The translations under genes and the position numbers were made by a program. The notes under the pieces were generated by a model. The model was not told where the DNA came from and made no database searches. It worked only from the letters and a program-made list of their open reading frames with translations. Source: Phanerochaete sordida (lineage: Eukaryota; Basidiomycota; Agaricomycetes; Polyporales; Phanerochaetaceae). Taken from it: 64,000 nucleotides of DNA. Shown in pieces: positions 23,157-34,192 of the stretch. Position 1 is the stretch's first letter. The number at the start of each line of letters is the position of its first letter. Location: the NCBI GenBank assembly GCA_019973155.2, contig BPQB01000021.1, positions 1 to 64,000 of the forward strand, in the 5' to 3' direction.

Positions 23157-24408
23157 TCACTCCTCCGCCACCTGGATGACGCTCTTGCCGTGGTTCTTCC
23201 CAGCCTGGACTTCGTAGATGGCGTGGCCGGCAAACTCAAGACCCTTCTTGACGTCCTCGATGAACTTGAACTCCCCGGAGGCGATGCGCGCAGGGACCTC
23301 GCGGTAGAACTCCTCGGCGTACTTGGGAAGGAGAGAGAAGACGAGGAAGCCGTTTATCTGCAGCTCCTTGGCGACAATCATCATCAGGTTGTTGACTGGC
23401 TGGGCTTGGCCGTTGTACCCGGAGATCATGCCACATTCCTGCAGACACTGTCAGAAGCCTGAACGCAGCTCGAGCGGCGGGAGACGTACCAAGAAGCGGG
23501 CGCCCCTCGCGGCGTACTGCAGCGCAGCATCGAGAGACTCGCCGCCGACGTTGTCCCAGAAGATGTTAATCGGGCCCTCCTTCGCAAGGACATCGGCGGT
23601 CTTGGTCGTCTTGTAGTTGAAGACAACGTCAGCGCCGAGGCTCTTCACGAACTCGCACTTCTCGTCGGAGCCCGCGGACGCGATGACCTTGAGGCCGTCG
23701 GCCTTGGCAAGACGGACGACGAACGAGCCGACGGGGCCTGACGCGGCGGTCACGAAGACGACGTCGCCCTTCTGCACTTTGGCGTACTCCTTCCAGGCGC
23801 TGTACGCGGTCTGGCCGGGCATGCCAGCGACGCCGACGTATACGGACCATGGGAGGCCCTCCTTGTTCTCGAGGACGCGGAAGCCGTCGAAACTGGGGCG
23901 GATGAAGTACTGCGCGAAGGCTGAAGCGGGGAGGTGAGCGCTGCGTTCAAGCAGGGGTTCGACGGGATACTCACGGAAGATGCCATAGACATGATCGCCG
24001 GCCTTCACCTTGGGGTTCTCCGAGCGCAGGACGACGCCAACACCGAAGTTCTCGATCGGCTGTCCCTTCTCGAATGCGGGCTGGATGAGGTCGTGATCAG
24101 GACACGTTCCGTTACTGCCCAATGTAAAAGGTGCGTACCGAATAGCTTTTGACGCTGGCATCGCGCATCTTACCACGGAGGTAGGGGTCGATAGAGAGGA
24201 CGAGAGTCTTGACCAGGAAACCACCGTTCAAAGGCGCGTTGTCGAGGTCGATGGTCTCGGTCTCATCGTAGACGGTGGTCTTCCCAGGCTCAGGGTAGCC
24301 TTTCGTTCACTCGCGCATCAGCAAATTGGATCCACAGTTCGCGGCGCGGACAGGCTCACCTGTGGGGACCTCGTTGAAGAGGAGACGTCCGTTCTTTACA
24401 GGGGCCAT
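23157..24408 (-). CDS. NADP-dependent enone/alkenal reductase, MDR superfamily, copy B
   Basis: Paralogue of the genes at 9967 and 25829, about 345 residues. The start MAPVKNGRLLFNEVPTG is identical to copy A. Then come GKTTVYDETETIDLDNAPL, LSIDPYLRGKMRDASVKSYS, ENFGVGVVLRSENPKVKAG, FAQYFIRPSFDGFRVLENK, VGVAGMPGQTAYSAWKEYA, the nucleotide-binding turn ASGPVGSFVVRLAKADG, LGADVVFNYKTTKTADVL, NIFWDNVGGESLDAAL and the tail EVQAGKNHGKSVIQVAEE. Introns are seen in VPTG|YPEP, after KSYS, near the junction before FAQYF, and in ARFL|ECGM, but not at SGPVGS or NIFWDN, unlike copy A. By eye it is closer to copy C (WSVYVGVAGMPGQTA, ASGPVGSFV, EVQAGKNHGKSVI) than to A. The reaction is reduction of activated C=C bonds with NADPH, as known for the family. 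Confidence 0.93.
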
Positions 24409-25828
24409 TTCGTGTCGAGGGGGATATTCAGTGAGCTGCTGGGCACCACGGCGTCCGTGCAGATATACACACGCGCTGCGTGCCCTTAGGTCAGCTTCGA
24501 GAACATGCTATACCCGGAAAATAAGCATCCGAGTCCGGTGACGTCGACCTGCGGTGGGCCCGGCTATGTGGCCAACCGAGGAGGCGAGCATGAACAGAAA
24601 ATCCGCGAGAAAAAAAAACTGGAGGTTGTCCGATGTTTTTCACAGATTCGGCGAGTAAGCACGTTCTCCGAGGGAGCACACCTTTCTCTCCCTCGGATCT
24701 TCCAGTGCGGCGGGACTGACAAAGAAACTTGCAGAATGTAACGTCCCGGCGCTAAAGAAGAAGCGCGACGCCACGAAGCCGGCGGCATCTCGGAGTCCTC
24801 GCCCACATTTTCCGCCATTCTCGGGATCCCGGGTATCTACGCAACCAACGTGGCGTGCCTGTTGGGTAGAATCTCTCTGGACGTCGCCGAGATTTTTGTG
24901 GCCAGCCAAACGTTTTGCAGCAGCCTTCAAGGGCAGGCTCGCCGACGAAGTCAGTGTCGAGTCAGCGTCGATTACTTTGTACACAAAGCAATTTCTCATG
25001 CTGATTTCTCATGTGCTCTTACAGTGCGTATCCATGCCCACGGTGGCAGCACAGCGACGTTGCCCGACGTCAAAATCACATGCTCTCCTGCGAAAAATCT
25101 CCGTCCCCGATCAAGGCTAGGTCGCGCGGTTCCTCGTTTTCGAGACCCTCGAAGAAGTTGAGGACGAAATCACGCCCGGTCTCCCAGTGATCTCCCTCTG
25201 CTTCAGTGCTCTCTACATTGCGATCCGCTCACTACTGGCAGCGTACTCAAGCTTCACAAGATGGAGGAAAGCCTCGGCTACGGGCGGAGCGTAGTCATGA
25301 TCACCGAATAGCTGTCGGACAAACTCGTCTTGGCACTCACTTGTGCAGTGCCGTTCTGCGGTCATACCTGGGGTATCCCGAATGCCTGCTCAAGCCTCTT
25401 CAGCACCCCAATCTTCGCATGCATAAACATGTCTTTGTCTGCGGTGATCGGGTTCCAACTTTTGGTCAATCTCTTGTGCAGCATGTTCGGCGTCCTCCGT
25501 GAAAAACGGAAACTTCCGCACCGCTGAAGGGTCGGCATTTTCACGGCTTCAAAGCGCCACCACGTCGACGCGCTCTCAACCTGATGCTTTTCTAGCCTGC
25601 TCTGGATTTTGGACTTGTCTTGTGAGGTTTCCCGCTTCCCTCGTCGTCACACCCCCGGAAATCCTGCTCGTCTGCCAGCTTCTCGTCGGCGGCGTCGATC
25701 ATGCGCTTCGTTCCAAAACGACGATGTCTTCTATGCGACATACACGACTGAAATAGCCCATCCGATGGTATGGTACACAATACTGTACATTATTTGCCTA
25801 CGGTCCAGGTCATCTTTGTTCCTATCTG
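24409..25828. other. Intergenic between enone reductases B and C
   Basis: A 1.4-kb gap between two same-strand paralogues. The first 150 nt upstream of copy B has short A/T runs; a run of nine A lies near 24,610. Open frames are under 120 codons on either strand and carry no motif. I see neither a third reductase fragment nor a transposon. Confidence 0.45.
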
Positions 25829-27084
25829 TTACTCTGTGGCAACTTCGATGACGCTCTTGCCATGGTTCTTGCCAGCCTGGACTTCGTAGATGGCATGGCC
25901 GGCCCACTCGAGACCCTTCTTGATGTCTTCGATAAATTTGAACTCGCCCTTGGCGATGCGCGCAGGGACCTCTGCGTAGAACTCATCGGCGTGGTCCTCC
26001 AGGAGCGTGAAGACGAGGAAGCCGTAGAGGTGGATCTCCTTCGCGAAGACGTTGCCCATATTATGCACGGGCGCTGCCTGGCCGTTGTAGCCCGTGATGG
26101 CGCCGCACTCCTGCGGGGGCAGTCAGCAGCCGGTCAAAGGTCGGGAGGGACGAAGGGCGCACCAAGAACCGCGCGTGCTTTGCGGCATGCTTCAGCGCGG
26201 CGTCGAGCGACTCGCCGCCGACGTTGTCCCAGAAGACGTCGATCGGGCCCTCGCGCGCGAGGAGCGCCTCGGTCTTCGTCGTCTTGTAGTTGAAGACGAC
26301 GTCTGCGCCGAGGCTCTTCACGAACGCGCACTTCTCGTCCGTGCCCGCGCTCGCGACGATCTTCAGGCCGTCCGCCTTCGCGAGCTGGCACACGAACGAG
26401 CCGACAGGGCCCGACGCCGCCGTCACGAAGACGGTCTCGCCCGCCTTCGCGCGCGCGAACTCCTTCCACGCGAGGAACGCCGTCTGCCCGGGCATGCCAG
26501 CGACGCCGACGTATACGGACCACGGGAGGCCCTCATTGTTCTCTAGGATGCGGAAGTCGTCGAGCGCGGGGCGGATGAAGTACTGCACGAAGGCTGTGCG
26601 GGGATGGTCAGGTTCGCGCCCTCATGGTCTCAGCAATACACTCACGGAAGACGCCATAGACGTACTGTCCGGCCTTGACCTCCTTGTTCTCCGAACGCAG
26701 CACGACACCGACACCGTAGTTCACGATCGGCTGGCCGATATGGAACGCGGGCTGACGGCAAAGAGTCAGCGCGCGTCACTTCCGACCACCGCACCGGAGG
26801 GACGCACCGAGTAGCTCTCGACGTTGGGGTCGCGCATGTTGAAGCGCAGGTAGGGGTCGTTGGACAGCACAAGCACCTTGACGAGGAAGCCACCGTTCAG
26901 CGGCGCATTCTCGAGATCGATGGTCTCGCTTTCGTCGTATACGGTCGTCTTGCCGGGCTCGGGGAAGCCTGTGCCCGCCGCCGGCATATCAATGGCCCAT
27001 CGCAAGGCGGTGAACTTGAAGGGTATCCAGCTCACCCTCAGGGATTTCGTTGAAGATAAGGCGTCCGTTCTTCACCGGGGCCAT
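25829..27084 (-). CDS. NADP-dependent enone/alkenal reductase, MDR superfamily, copy C
   Basis: Third paralogue, 1.4 kb upstream of copy B in the same direction. The start is MAPVKNGRLIFNEIPEG. An intron (about 80 nt) leads to FPEPGKTTVYDESETIDLEN, LSNDPYLRFNMRDPNVESYS, VNYGVGVVLRSENKEVKAG, VQYFIRPALDDFRILENN, VGVAGMPGQTAFLAWKEFA, the nucleotide-binding turn ASGPVGSFVCQLAKADG, LGADVVFNYKTTKTEALL, DVFWDNVGGESLDAALKH, ECGAITGYNGQAAPVHN and the tail EVQAGKNHGKSVIEVATE. The usual PYLRGKMRD is changed to PYLRFNMRD, so the loop after DPYLR differs from copies A and B. The third base of codons is strongly G/C in the middle exon (26,160-26,590), more than in copy B. Same reaction class; the substrate may have diverged. 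Confidence 0.93.
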
Positions 27085-27841
27085 TTCGCGCTGTCTGAGG
27101 AATTTAATGAAAAATGAGCGATGTACTGTAGTGTGTGTATGATGTCTGGTGAGCGTGCAAGAGGTTCGCCAGCTTGGCGTACTCCATGTCAGATGTGTAG
27201 ATATATGCTTGAGCTGTCCTTCGTGTTATCCAAGCGACAAGCGGAAGATGAGCCGAGACATACCCGCTATAAGACCGTTCATGTCAGCACTCTACGACGC
27301 AGGAGGCTGGGTACACAATCAGTGATAGAAGACTGGAGCGTGGCGGCCACAATGAATGCAGCGCCTCTGCTCATACGCACATGCTGACGATGCCGCAGGA
27401 CCTGTGAGCCTACGTCCAGACGTCTCTCACAATTGGCGTAGTTCTCGAAGTCGCGACCACTCTAGACGACTGCTCTGCGAGGCTCGCGGCAGCATCCTAG
27501 GCTCAGAGAAGCACGGCCAAGCTCACGTCGAGGCGCTGGATGAGAGGCCGAGTCCCACGGAGGAGGAGGATGACGCCAGCTATGACCGTATCTTCGTCGC
27601 CCTCGCATTGATCTCGTCACAATGTTATCTACGTGCCAGTGGGAATAGGATCCGAACGACACGCAACTTTTCAGCTCGAGAATTAGGATGCGCTGATGAT
27701 AGATTCAACGGCGGCGGCAGGGAAACGATAGACGCAATTAGAACCCGATGATAAAACCGACAGTAGTACAACCAAGAAGAAGAAACAGTCAGATAAACAA
27801 GCACAAAAGAGAAAACGGGAACCCGAAACGTGCGGGACACC
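27085..27841. other. Intergenic: promoter of enone reductase C / 3' side of zinc-finger gene
   Basis: A 757-nt gap between two minus-strand genes. An AT-rich patch (GATATATGC) lies near 27,200, about 120 nt before the start of copy C. Nothing else is recognised. Confidence 0.4.
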
Positions 27842-30109
27842 TCACTTATCGCAAGACCTTTTGCTTCGCCGCTCGTTCTGCGGCTTCTCTGTAGGGGCCG
27901 TCTTCTTCGCCCGCTTCTCTGCCTATATCCAAGGTCACACACGGTATCGACAATGAATAGACCAGGACACACCTTGACTCTCGCCTCAAGTTTCGCGAGC
28001 GCCCTCGAGCTCCCCAAACTCCCGAGAGTCGGGCAGTCTGCGAGCAGATGCCGCCTCAGCGAGTCAACCCTGCTGAACTCCTTCCTACAGCCCTCACACG
28101 GCACCTCTTCAAGGTTGTGCACAGCGGATATGTGGCGCAGCATGTCGTGCCTGCGCCCGAAGAGCTGTGTACAGCCCGGGTGCGTGCAGGGACATGGCCC
28201 CTCTCCGGACGCAACGTCGCGGGCCTTGCGAGGCGCGCGCGCCGCGGGGGCGGATCCTCGTGCCCGCCTCGGGAGCGGCTTGGTGGGGCGCGCTTGGGCG
28301 GGCCGCTTCTGCCTCTGCCTCTTCGTGCGGCCGCCGCAGTACTCGCCGTCGCCGTCGTCTTCGGGCTCGGAGGGCGGATCGTAGGCGTCGTCGCCGTCGG
28401 ACTCGAAAGCGCCGTTGTCCTCGTCGTCCGCGTGCTCGTCTTCACGGTCGTCGTCCTCGGGCAAGGTGGGCTCGCTGTGCTTGCGCTTGCGGCCGCTGCC
28501 CGAAGTAGATGCCGCTGAGGGAGCTGGAGACAGGGATGCCGTGCGTGATGTGCGCGAGCTGGACGATGAACGGGACGCAGGGCGTTGGGTCGAGGATGAT
28601 GGGGTCCCTGCGGCTGCGCCGTCGCGGGCCTTGGCGCGGGTCTGACGCGACGCGGTCTGCCAGGCCAGGAAGACCCAAGGGTCAACGTCCAGCGACGGCG
28701 CCCGCTGCTGGTGTGAAGTGTGGCGGGGAGCTGCGGAGAGAGGGAGCTCCGGCGAGGACTCGCGCGAGAAGGCGCTGGGGACCTCTGAGAGCTCGTCGTC
28801 GGACGTGTCCATGCCGTTCAAGTCGGCTTGCGCGTCATCGTCTGCAGCGATAGCCATTTCTGCGTCCTCTGGGCATGTCTGTGCGTCATCGGGTTCTTCG
28901 TCGGTATCAAAAGAGGTCGTGCCGAAGATCGAGATGTTCGTGGAGAAATGGAGGACTTCGTCCGCGAGCTCGGGGAAGATGTCCTTCGGGGACGCAGTGA
29001 GAGGTACGTCTGGGGCGTGGGGCGGAATGTGCGACGCGTAGGAGCCGGTGAAGAGGATTGGGTAAGATGACGATGGGCTGCTCTCTGTCGAGGGCAGCGA
29101 AATATCCTTTAAGGCTGCGGCTCGGGGTGTACCTGGGAAGGGGCTGTGCGAGGCGGACGGGCTACCAGGGAGGGAAGAATTGGAGGAAGTAGCCGGGCTA
29201 CTCTCCGGCGAGGAGATCGGGCTGCCTGCGAGTGGGCGCGGACGCCGCCAGGTTTCCTCCTTAGATGGCTAGTATGCCGCCATAACGTTAGCGCGCCGCA
29301 CGTGCATATGTTCAATGGGCAGACTCACAGTGAAAAGGATTGGCTGATCGCCGTCACTCTCGGATTGCCAGAAGCGATGCGAGTGGAAGGGGACCCCCAT
29401 GCTGGCTATGAATGGCTCAGAGTCAGCGATCCATGGATCGTCAACTTGATGGGAAGGCGATGAAGGGAGCATGTCTGTCCTCTCGAACTTGTAGTCGAGG
29501 TCCAGCCATTGGTCGACGATGTCCTGTTGGCTCTCCATTGAGTCTTCAAGAGCACCGATCTTATCGGAAAGCCGGTCGTAGAGGAGGGCACACAGTGAGG
29601 GGATGTCGCGTCGACCGTTGGTATCCCAAACCAACAATCGTTGTTCTCCACGCTGGAGATACGGTCAGAGCCCGCCGAGACGTGTTTACAAGGTAACGCA
29701 CCACAAGAGCGCCCGAACACGAATAATCCAATGTCTCTAAGTCCGTAGCAGACTCAACGACTGCGATGCAGAGATCGTCTTCGAGCTTGACGATCCCACA
29801 CTTCGGCGAGCGTTCCGGGTCATTCCAAAAGTCATCGCTAGAATCCCATACGTGTCAAAGAGCGATAGAGAGTAATCGGACACGAGATCGAGCTTACAAT
29901 ATCTCGAGGTTTGAAGAAGGTTGGATGAGTGACTCTATCACCAGTGCCGAACCGACGGATGCGGAGACGTGGTCGACAAGAGAAGGAATTTCGCAGGTAT
30001 ACAAAGACTTTGAGTGACCTGTCGCGTCGCGTTGTGCGACGGCGCAGATAGGCAAGCAAAGATGATGGATGAGCTGGGTGACCATGTCGGTCAAGTTGAA
30101 GGACGGCAT
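27842..30109 (-). CDS. C2H2 zinc-finger protein, putative transcription factor
   Basis: About 680 residues, rebuilt from five exons. Exon 1 begins MPSFNLTDMVTQLIHHLC and splices (LEI|FDDFWNDPERSP) to exon 2, which continues GIVKLEDDLCIAVVESATD. Exon 3 (RGEQRLLVWDTNGRRDI) has a helical stretch YDRLSDKIGALEDSME. Exon 4 starts EETWRRPRPLAGSP, is long and Ser/Pro-rich, then acidic (DDDREDEHADDEDN) and basic (RTKRQRQKRPAQ, a likely nuclear signal). Two zinc fingers close the protein: CTHPGCTQLFGRRHDMLRH...H, and CEGCRKEFSRVDSLRRH ending in Cys (C2HC). Exon 5 gives a basic tail (AEKRAKKTAPTEK) and TGA at 27842-27844. Splice junctions keep frame and have GT-AG ends with branch-like CTAAC. The N-terminal 200 residues match no family I can name. 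A nuclear DNA-binding regulator is inferred from the fingers. Confidence 0.82.
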
Positions 30110-30158
30110 CGTTTCAGTAGTCGTGGTTGAAGGAAGGTCCTGCAAGCACATGTCCCAG

Positions 30159-30167
30159 TTTTATATC
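30159..30167 (-). promoter_or_regulatory. TATA-like element of the zinc-finger gene
   Basis: GATATAAAA on the minus strand, about 50 nt upstream of the ATG at 30109. It supports that ATG as the start of the zinc-finger gene. Confidence 0.45.
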
Positions 30168-31205
30168 CTTGCCCAACTCGAGGGCGGAGCAGTGACGCCT
30201 GAAGGTTGTTAGCCGAGGACTGAATTAGAAACCTTATGTTGGTACGGCGCGGTGTACCTGTTGTGAAAGACTGCCTTTTACGGGCACGGTCTTGTGGGAT
30301 ACTGGTATGGCGCCGGCTGATCGTCGGGAGGGTGGTTCTGATGACGCTTGGGGGATAAGCAGAGTTCAACACCTGAGAGAGATCGTCCGCACCCTTCTCT
30401 CGAGGGACAACGAACTTCGTTGGCAGGTCGGCCACAAAGCTGGAGAGACCAGACAAAAGAAGTGTCGTTGCGGAGCAAGACTGCCACGTAGCAACACGTT
30501 TTTTGTGTCAGAGCAGCCTGGACAGAGCTTCCCACATGAAGGCTGGAATCTCGAGTCTCCGTCTGCCTCGAGGCGGGCGGCATCACCTCAGTGCGGGACC
30601 GGGGAAGTCATAGTACGAATAAGGGAATCTAGCGCCGTGCTACTTGGGCGGCGACCTTGGCGAGTCGGCTCGGGGAAAGCACATGGTGTCCGTGTGGCTG
30701 ATCAGGACCTGTAACCCTGGGATAATATCATATGTAAGCTGCGCACTCGACGGAGGTCATCTAAACTCCTGCCAGATAGAGTATCGCCGCGCCAGCGACC
30801 CATCTCCAGGGGCAGAGTCGGCATCTGGCCGGCGATGAAATTGAACCTTAGACAGCGTTCCAGACTAGAAGATGTTGATCCATGGCACGCATGCCGCCTG
30901 TGAGAATAGCATCGTTACCTGGTCTTCAATGTTTGGCGGGACAATGAGGAAGGGCGGTGAAGGGCGCGGGAGAGCCGCGCACAAGCGCTTGCGCTTATCA
31001 GCCAAGATCGCGAGGACCTATGTGACCAAACAATGCACAAATAGAAACCGCTGCAAGCACCCGACCCAGCCCTCCAGACCCCTCCCTCGTCCAAACTGAT
31101 GAGGGGCGGTCCGCATGTCGCTCGAAAAGTGAGGGGAAACAGCATGGGGGCTCAGACACACAGCAGAGGCGTGTATCGCAGGGGCAGAGCCTGACGCACA
31201 GGACC

Positions 31206-31265
31206 GGCACGCACATCATCTGCTGATGGTACCCAGGTGTACCGGCAGCTGATGATGTGTGTGCC
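31206..31265. repeat. Imperfect inverted repeat, 27-bp arms, 6-nt spacer
   Basis: The left arm 31206-31232 pairs with the right arm 31239-31265 at 23 of 27 positions; the outer 15 bases (GGCACGCACATCATC) have one mismatch. The spacer is six bases. It could be a hairpin, a relic of a small palindromic element or a paired protein-binding site. It lies in non-coding DNA. Confidence 0.7.
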
Positions 31266-33806
31266 TTTCCACGTTCACTCTACCAGCGTTCCGCGTCCGT
31301 GTTCTACGCCCCTTTTCCTGCGAGGGCGAAAGATAGCACGTTTAAGGCGTCCTCAATGCTGCCTGAGTAAGCCCTTAGAGTAAGCCCTTAGTACGAGGTA
31401 CCTTTCCTGCCCCGCCTGTGAGCGCACAGCCGTAGGTGCGCCCCTTCCGCTACGCGGCTCTCCGCGCCACGGAGTAGCTGCGCCGAAGCTGAGCTCACCT
31501 GGACATTGGCTGGGGTGGAGCTTTCTGTGGCCGGCCCTGGGCGTTGGATCGCAGGACGTCTGTGGATAGTGAATGTAAGGGGCATAGGGGGCGCTCGCCC
31601 TGCTGCTCGTAGGCGTTGTCGTACAGAACGGCGTGCACCTCGGTAGGGACGTCGCTCGAAAGGCAGTACCGCCGATGCCCGAACCCTCTGCCCCGTAGAG
31701 GGCGGGAGATGCACGAGGCATCTTCCATCAGGGGGTGCCCGTACCAGTAAAAGCCTCCGACGTCTTTTCGAAAAGGCAGGTACGAGGTTGAAACTTGGGG
31801 AGCGTAGATACGCTGCGAGAGCACCAGTGTAGGGTTCACACAGCGTATCTGCGTTCTCACAGTGATCATAGATGGCTTGCTCGACTCATCTTTCCTAATT
31901 TGCGGTTCGCGGGAAGGCTGCGTGAGAGCCGCCGTGACGAGCTTGAAACGGCGATCTGGGATGCCCGAGACTTCGCTCGACCTCCGTCCTCTCGTCGCTA
32001 CCATGCACTGCGCGGAGACAACAGCGTCGAAACCAAGGGCGTCTGCTACGGACAATGAGCACAATGGATGAGGAAAGAAGAGGAGACGCACTCGAGTGCC
32101 AGCCGGCCGTTGGCGGCACAGCCTGAGCTGCTACGGCCTGGTTTATACAGCCTGAAGTACAGCGCAGACCCCTTATGGTGTGTCCGGAGATCATCGTGAT
32201 CTGCACACAGGCAAGCTGTGTGCAAGAATATCGTGTACAGCGTAGGGGTAAAAAGGAAAGAAAATGCAAAGAAATTCTGCATCGGCGTCTGTAGTAAGCG
32301 CCGTAACACAGGTTGACTTCGCTCCTCCGATGTGTTGCTCTGTACCGGACACAAACGAGCTGACTTTCTCGGCTGTTGCATTGTTGTACAAGGTATCGGA
32401 CAGGTTCCGCGTTCAAAAGCCAAGCTCTAGCCCCAAAAGGCGGTCCAGGAGCACTCTGAGAGTGGCCGTTTCACTGCCTACAGTCCGGTATCCTGTGCAA
32501 CCAGTCCTACGATTCGTGCGACCAAATTTGCCCCTATACAGCCAACAGTACGGGATGCTGTACACTCTCTCCCAGCTGTGTTTACGCGCAGACTTCCCCT
32601 CGACCCTACAGAAGCGTGCCTCGGCCTCGCTGGGGATGGTGACCACCCCATCCCCGGCGTCCAGCCACTTCACCGCAGGGCAAGGAAGAATAGAGAGCGC
32701 ATCCCAAGAGCGGCATTGCCTTGTTCTCTTCTCGCACGTTCGCTAGAGCGCTGGCGTATGCCCTCGAGATGCACCTCCCCCAAGCTCCGCTGCCGCAGGA
32801 CATGATGAGTATGCTGATACGCGCTCTGCACGGCGCGATAGAAGACAGAAACTCTGCACTCAAGTCGGCTGTCTTACTTGATATTCTCTCGCCGCATACA
32901 GCGACCCAGAAATGCAGTGAAAGGCCGTAGCTTGCGGCCCGGCACGGCTTGCAGGTGTCTGCCCCGCGCGGGCGACCCTCCCCGTTCTCTACATCGCGAT
33001 GTGAACGACTAGACCGCTTTAGACTAACCGGACGTACCCACCCACTCTTCACATCCCAGCCGCCGCACACCGCCCGCTGCACCGTGTCGATTTCCATCTG
33101 CCCATCACGCCCCAAACGCGTCGCGCAGCCCCAGCACGCCGCCGCAGCCCTCGCGGTCACGGCCCGCCCAACAGAACGCGTCCGTGGAACGCACTTGCAC
33201 CTCGGGCCGTGTCTGCGGCTACGCGAGGATCCGCGCTGCCCAGGCATGGCGACGCCCCGCGGCGCGCATTCAGTCCGCCGTGCATGAGGCGTCTGCCATC
33301 ACCGTCCGAAGGCGCGGTGGTACCACCGCGGGTACCGCGCGCGCCCGGACAAACTGAGGGAGAAAACGTTTTTTTCACCTCTGTTTGGCGGTGCACCGTG
33401 TACGTTGTCCGGGCGTCGCCCGCGAGATCTCGCCCTGATGCACGACGCACCTGGCAGTCAGAAGACTTGCCAGCTAGCTCGTCGATGCATAGCTCCGCCG
33501 TGCACGTCTCGCGCGTGGGACGCAGCCCTTGCTCTGTCGCGCACGGGAAGATTCCCATTCGAATAAATTTCTATCCTCACAGTCAAGAAGGGCAGAGCAA
33601 TAAATAAAGTTTCACGCACGCACGTACTAGCAAGCCACTCGGCGATTGCCCGCGGGGGACATCCCAGCAACCGTACAAGGACCTATCTGATACCATCCCT
33701 TGTACTCCGAGTCTAGGCCTCGTGTCTGACGAGCCCTACGCGGTTTGGTAGCGAGACGTGCGTCCTGTCGCCCTCAGGTTACTGGTCAGCACGGACCAGA
33801 GGCCCG

Positions 33807-33832
33807 CGAGGTGCAGGAAGACGTGCACCTCG
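33807..33832. repeat. Short perfect inverted repeat, 9-bp arms
   Basis: CGAGGTGCA at 33807-33815 and its exact complement TGCACCTCG at 33824-33832, eight bases apart. It could fold into a hairpin. Nine-base arms may occur by chance in a window this size. Confidence 0.5.
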
Positions 33833-34192
33833 TAGAGACTGGGTAGTAGTTAGTCGAAAGCTGTCCCATAGAAGCCAGAACGTACGCGAATCGCCGGCCG
33901 ATGCGTCCCCGAACGCTCGCGGCGGAGACGAGACAAGATCGCTAGAGAGAAACCGACAGTTCTCCGTACTACCCGGTGCTTGGCATTTCTTCGATGACCA
34001 CTTTAGTGAACGCGAGCCCTGCGTCGCGCCTCAGAGGTGCCGAGTCTCTACGCGTCCGTCAGCCAGCTGTTTTAGCTCACAGGAACATGCCAGCCCCCTA
34101 CACGCCCAGGCGTTTCCTGCGAAAAAGGTAGCGACTCGTTCGAAACCTACGCACGCATAGAGATTGTCAGGACGTCATATTTGATACTTAGA

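Larger units (their letters stand above)
30110..34192. other. Gene-poor stretch, about 4.1 kb
   Basis: The longest gap in the window. The first 500 nt belong to the promoter side of the zinc-finger gene and may hold an extra small gene or upstream exons (see findings). Between 31,000 and 34,000 frames are short or Arg/Ser-rich without motifs; the longest (31495-32091, minus, about 198 codons) matches nothing I know. Two inverted repeats are present, at 31206-31265 and 33807-33832. I find no transposase or reverse-transcriptase motif, and no tRNA arms. Confidence 0.45.

Noticed and set aside
9967..27841. The reductases as part of a secondary-metabolite gene cluster
   Set aside because: No polyketide synthase, peptide synthetase, terpene synthase or cytochrome P450 is visible in the window, and housekeeping genes are mixed in.
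29262..29280. Apparent stop codon inside the zinc-finger gene
   Set aside because: It lies in an intron with a GTGAGT donor, a GCTAAC branch-like site and a CTAAG acceptor; splicing restores ILFT|EETWRRP.
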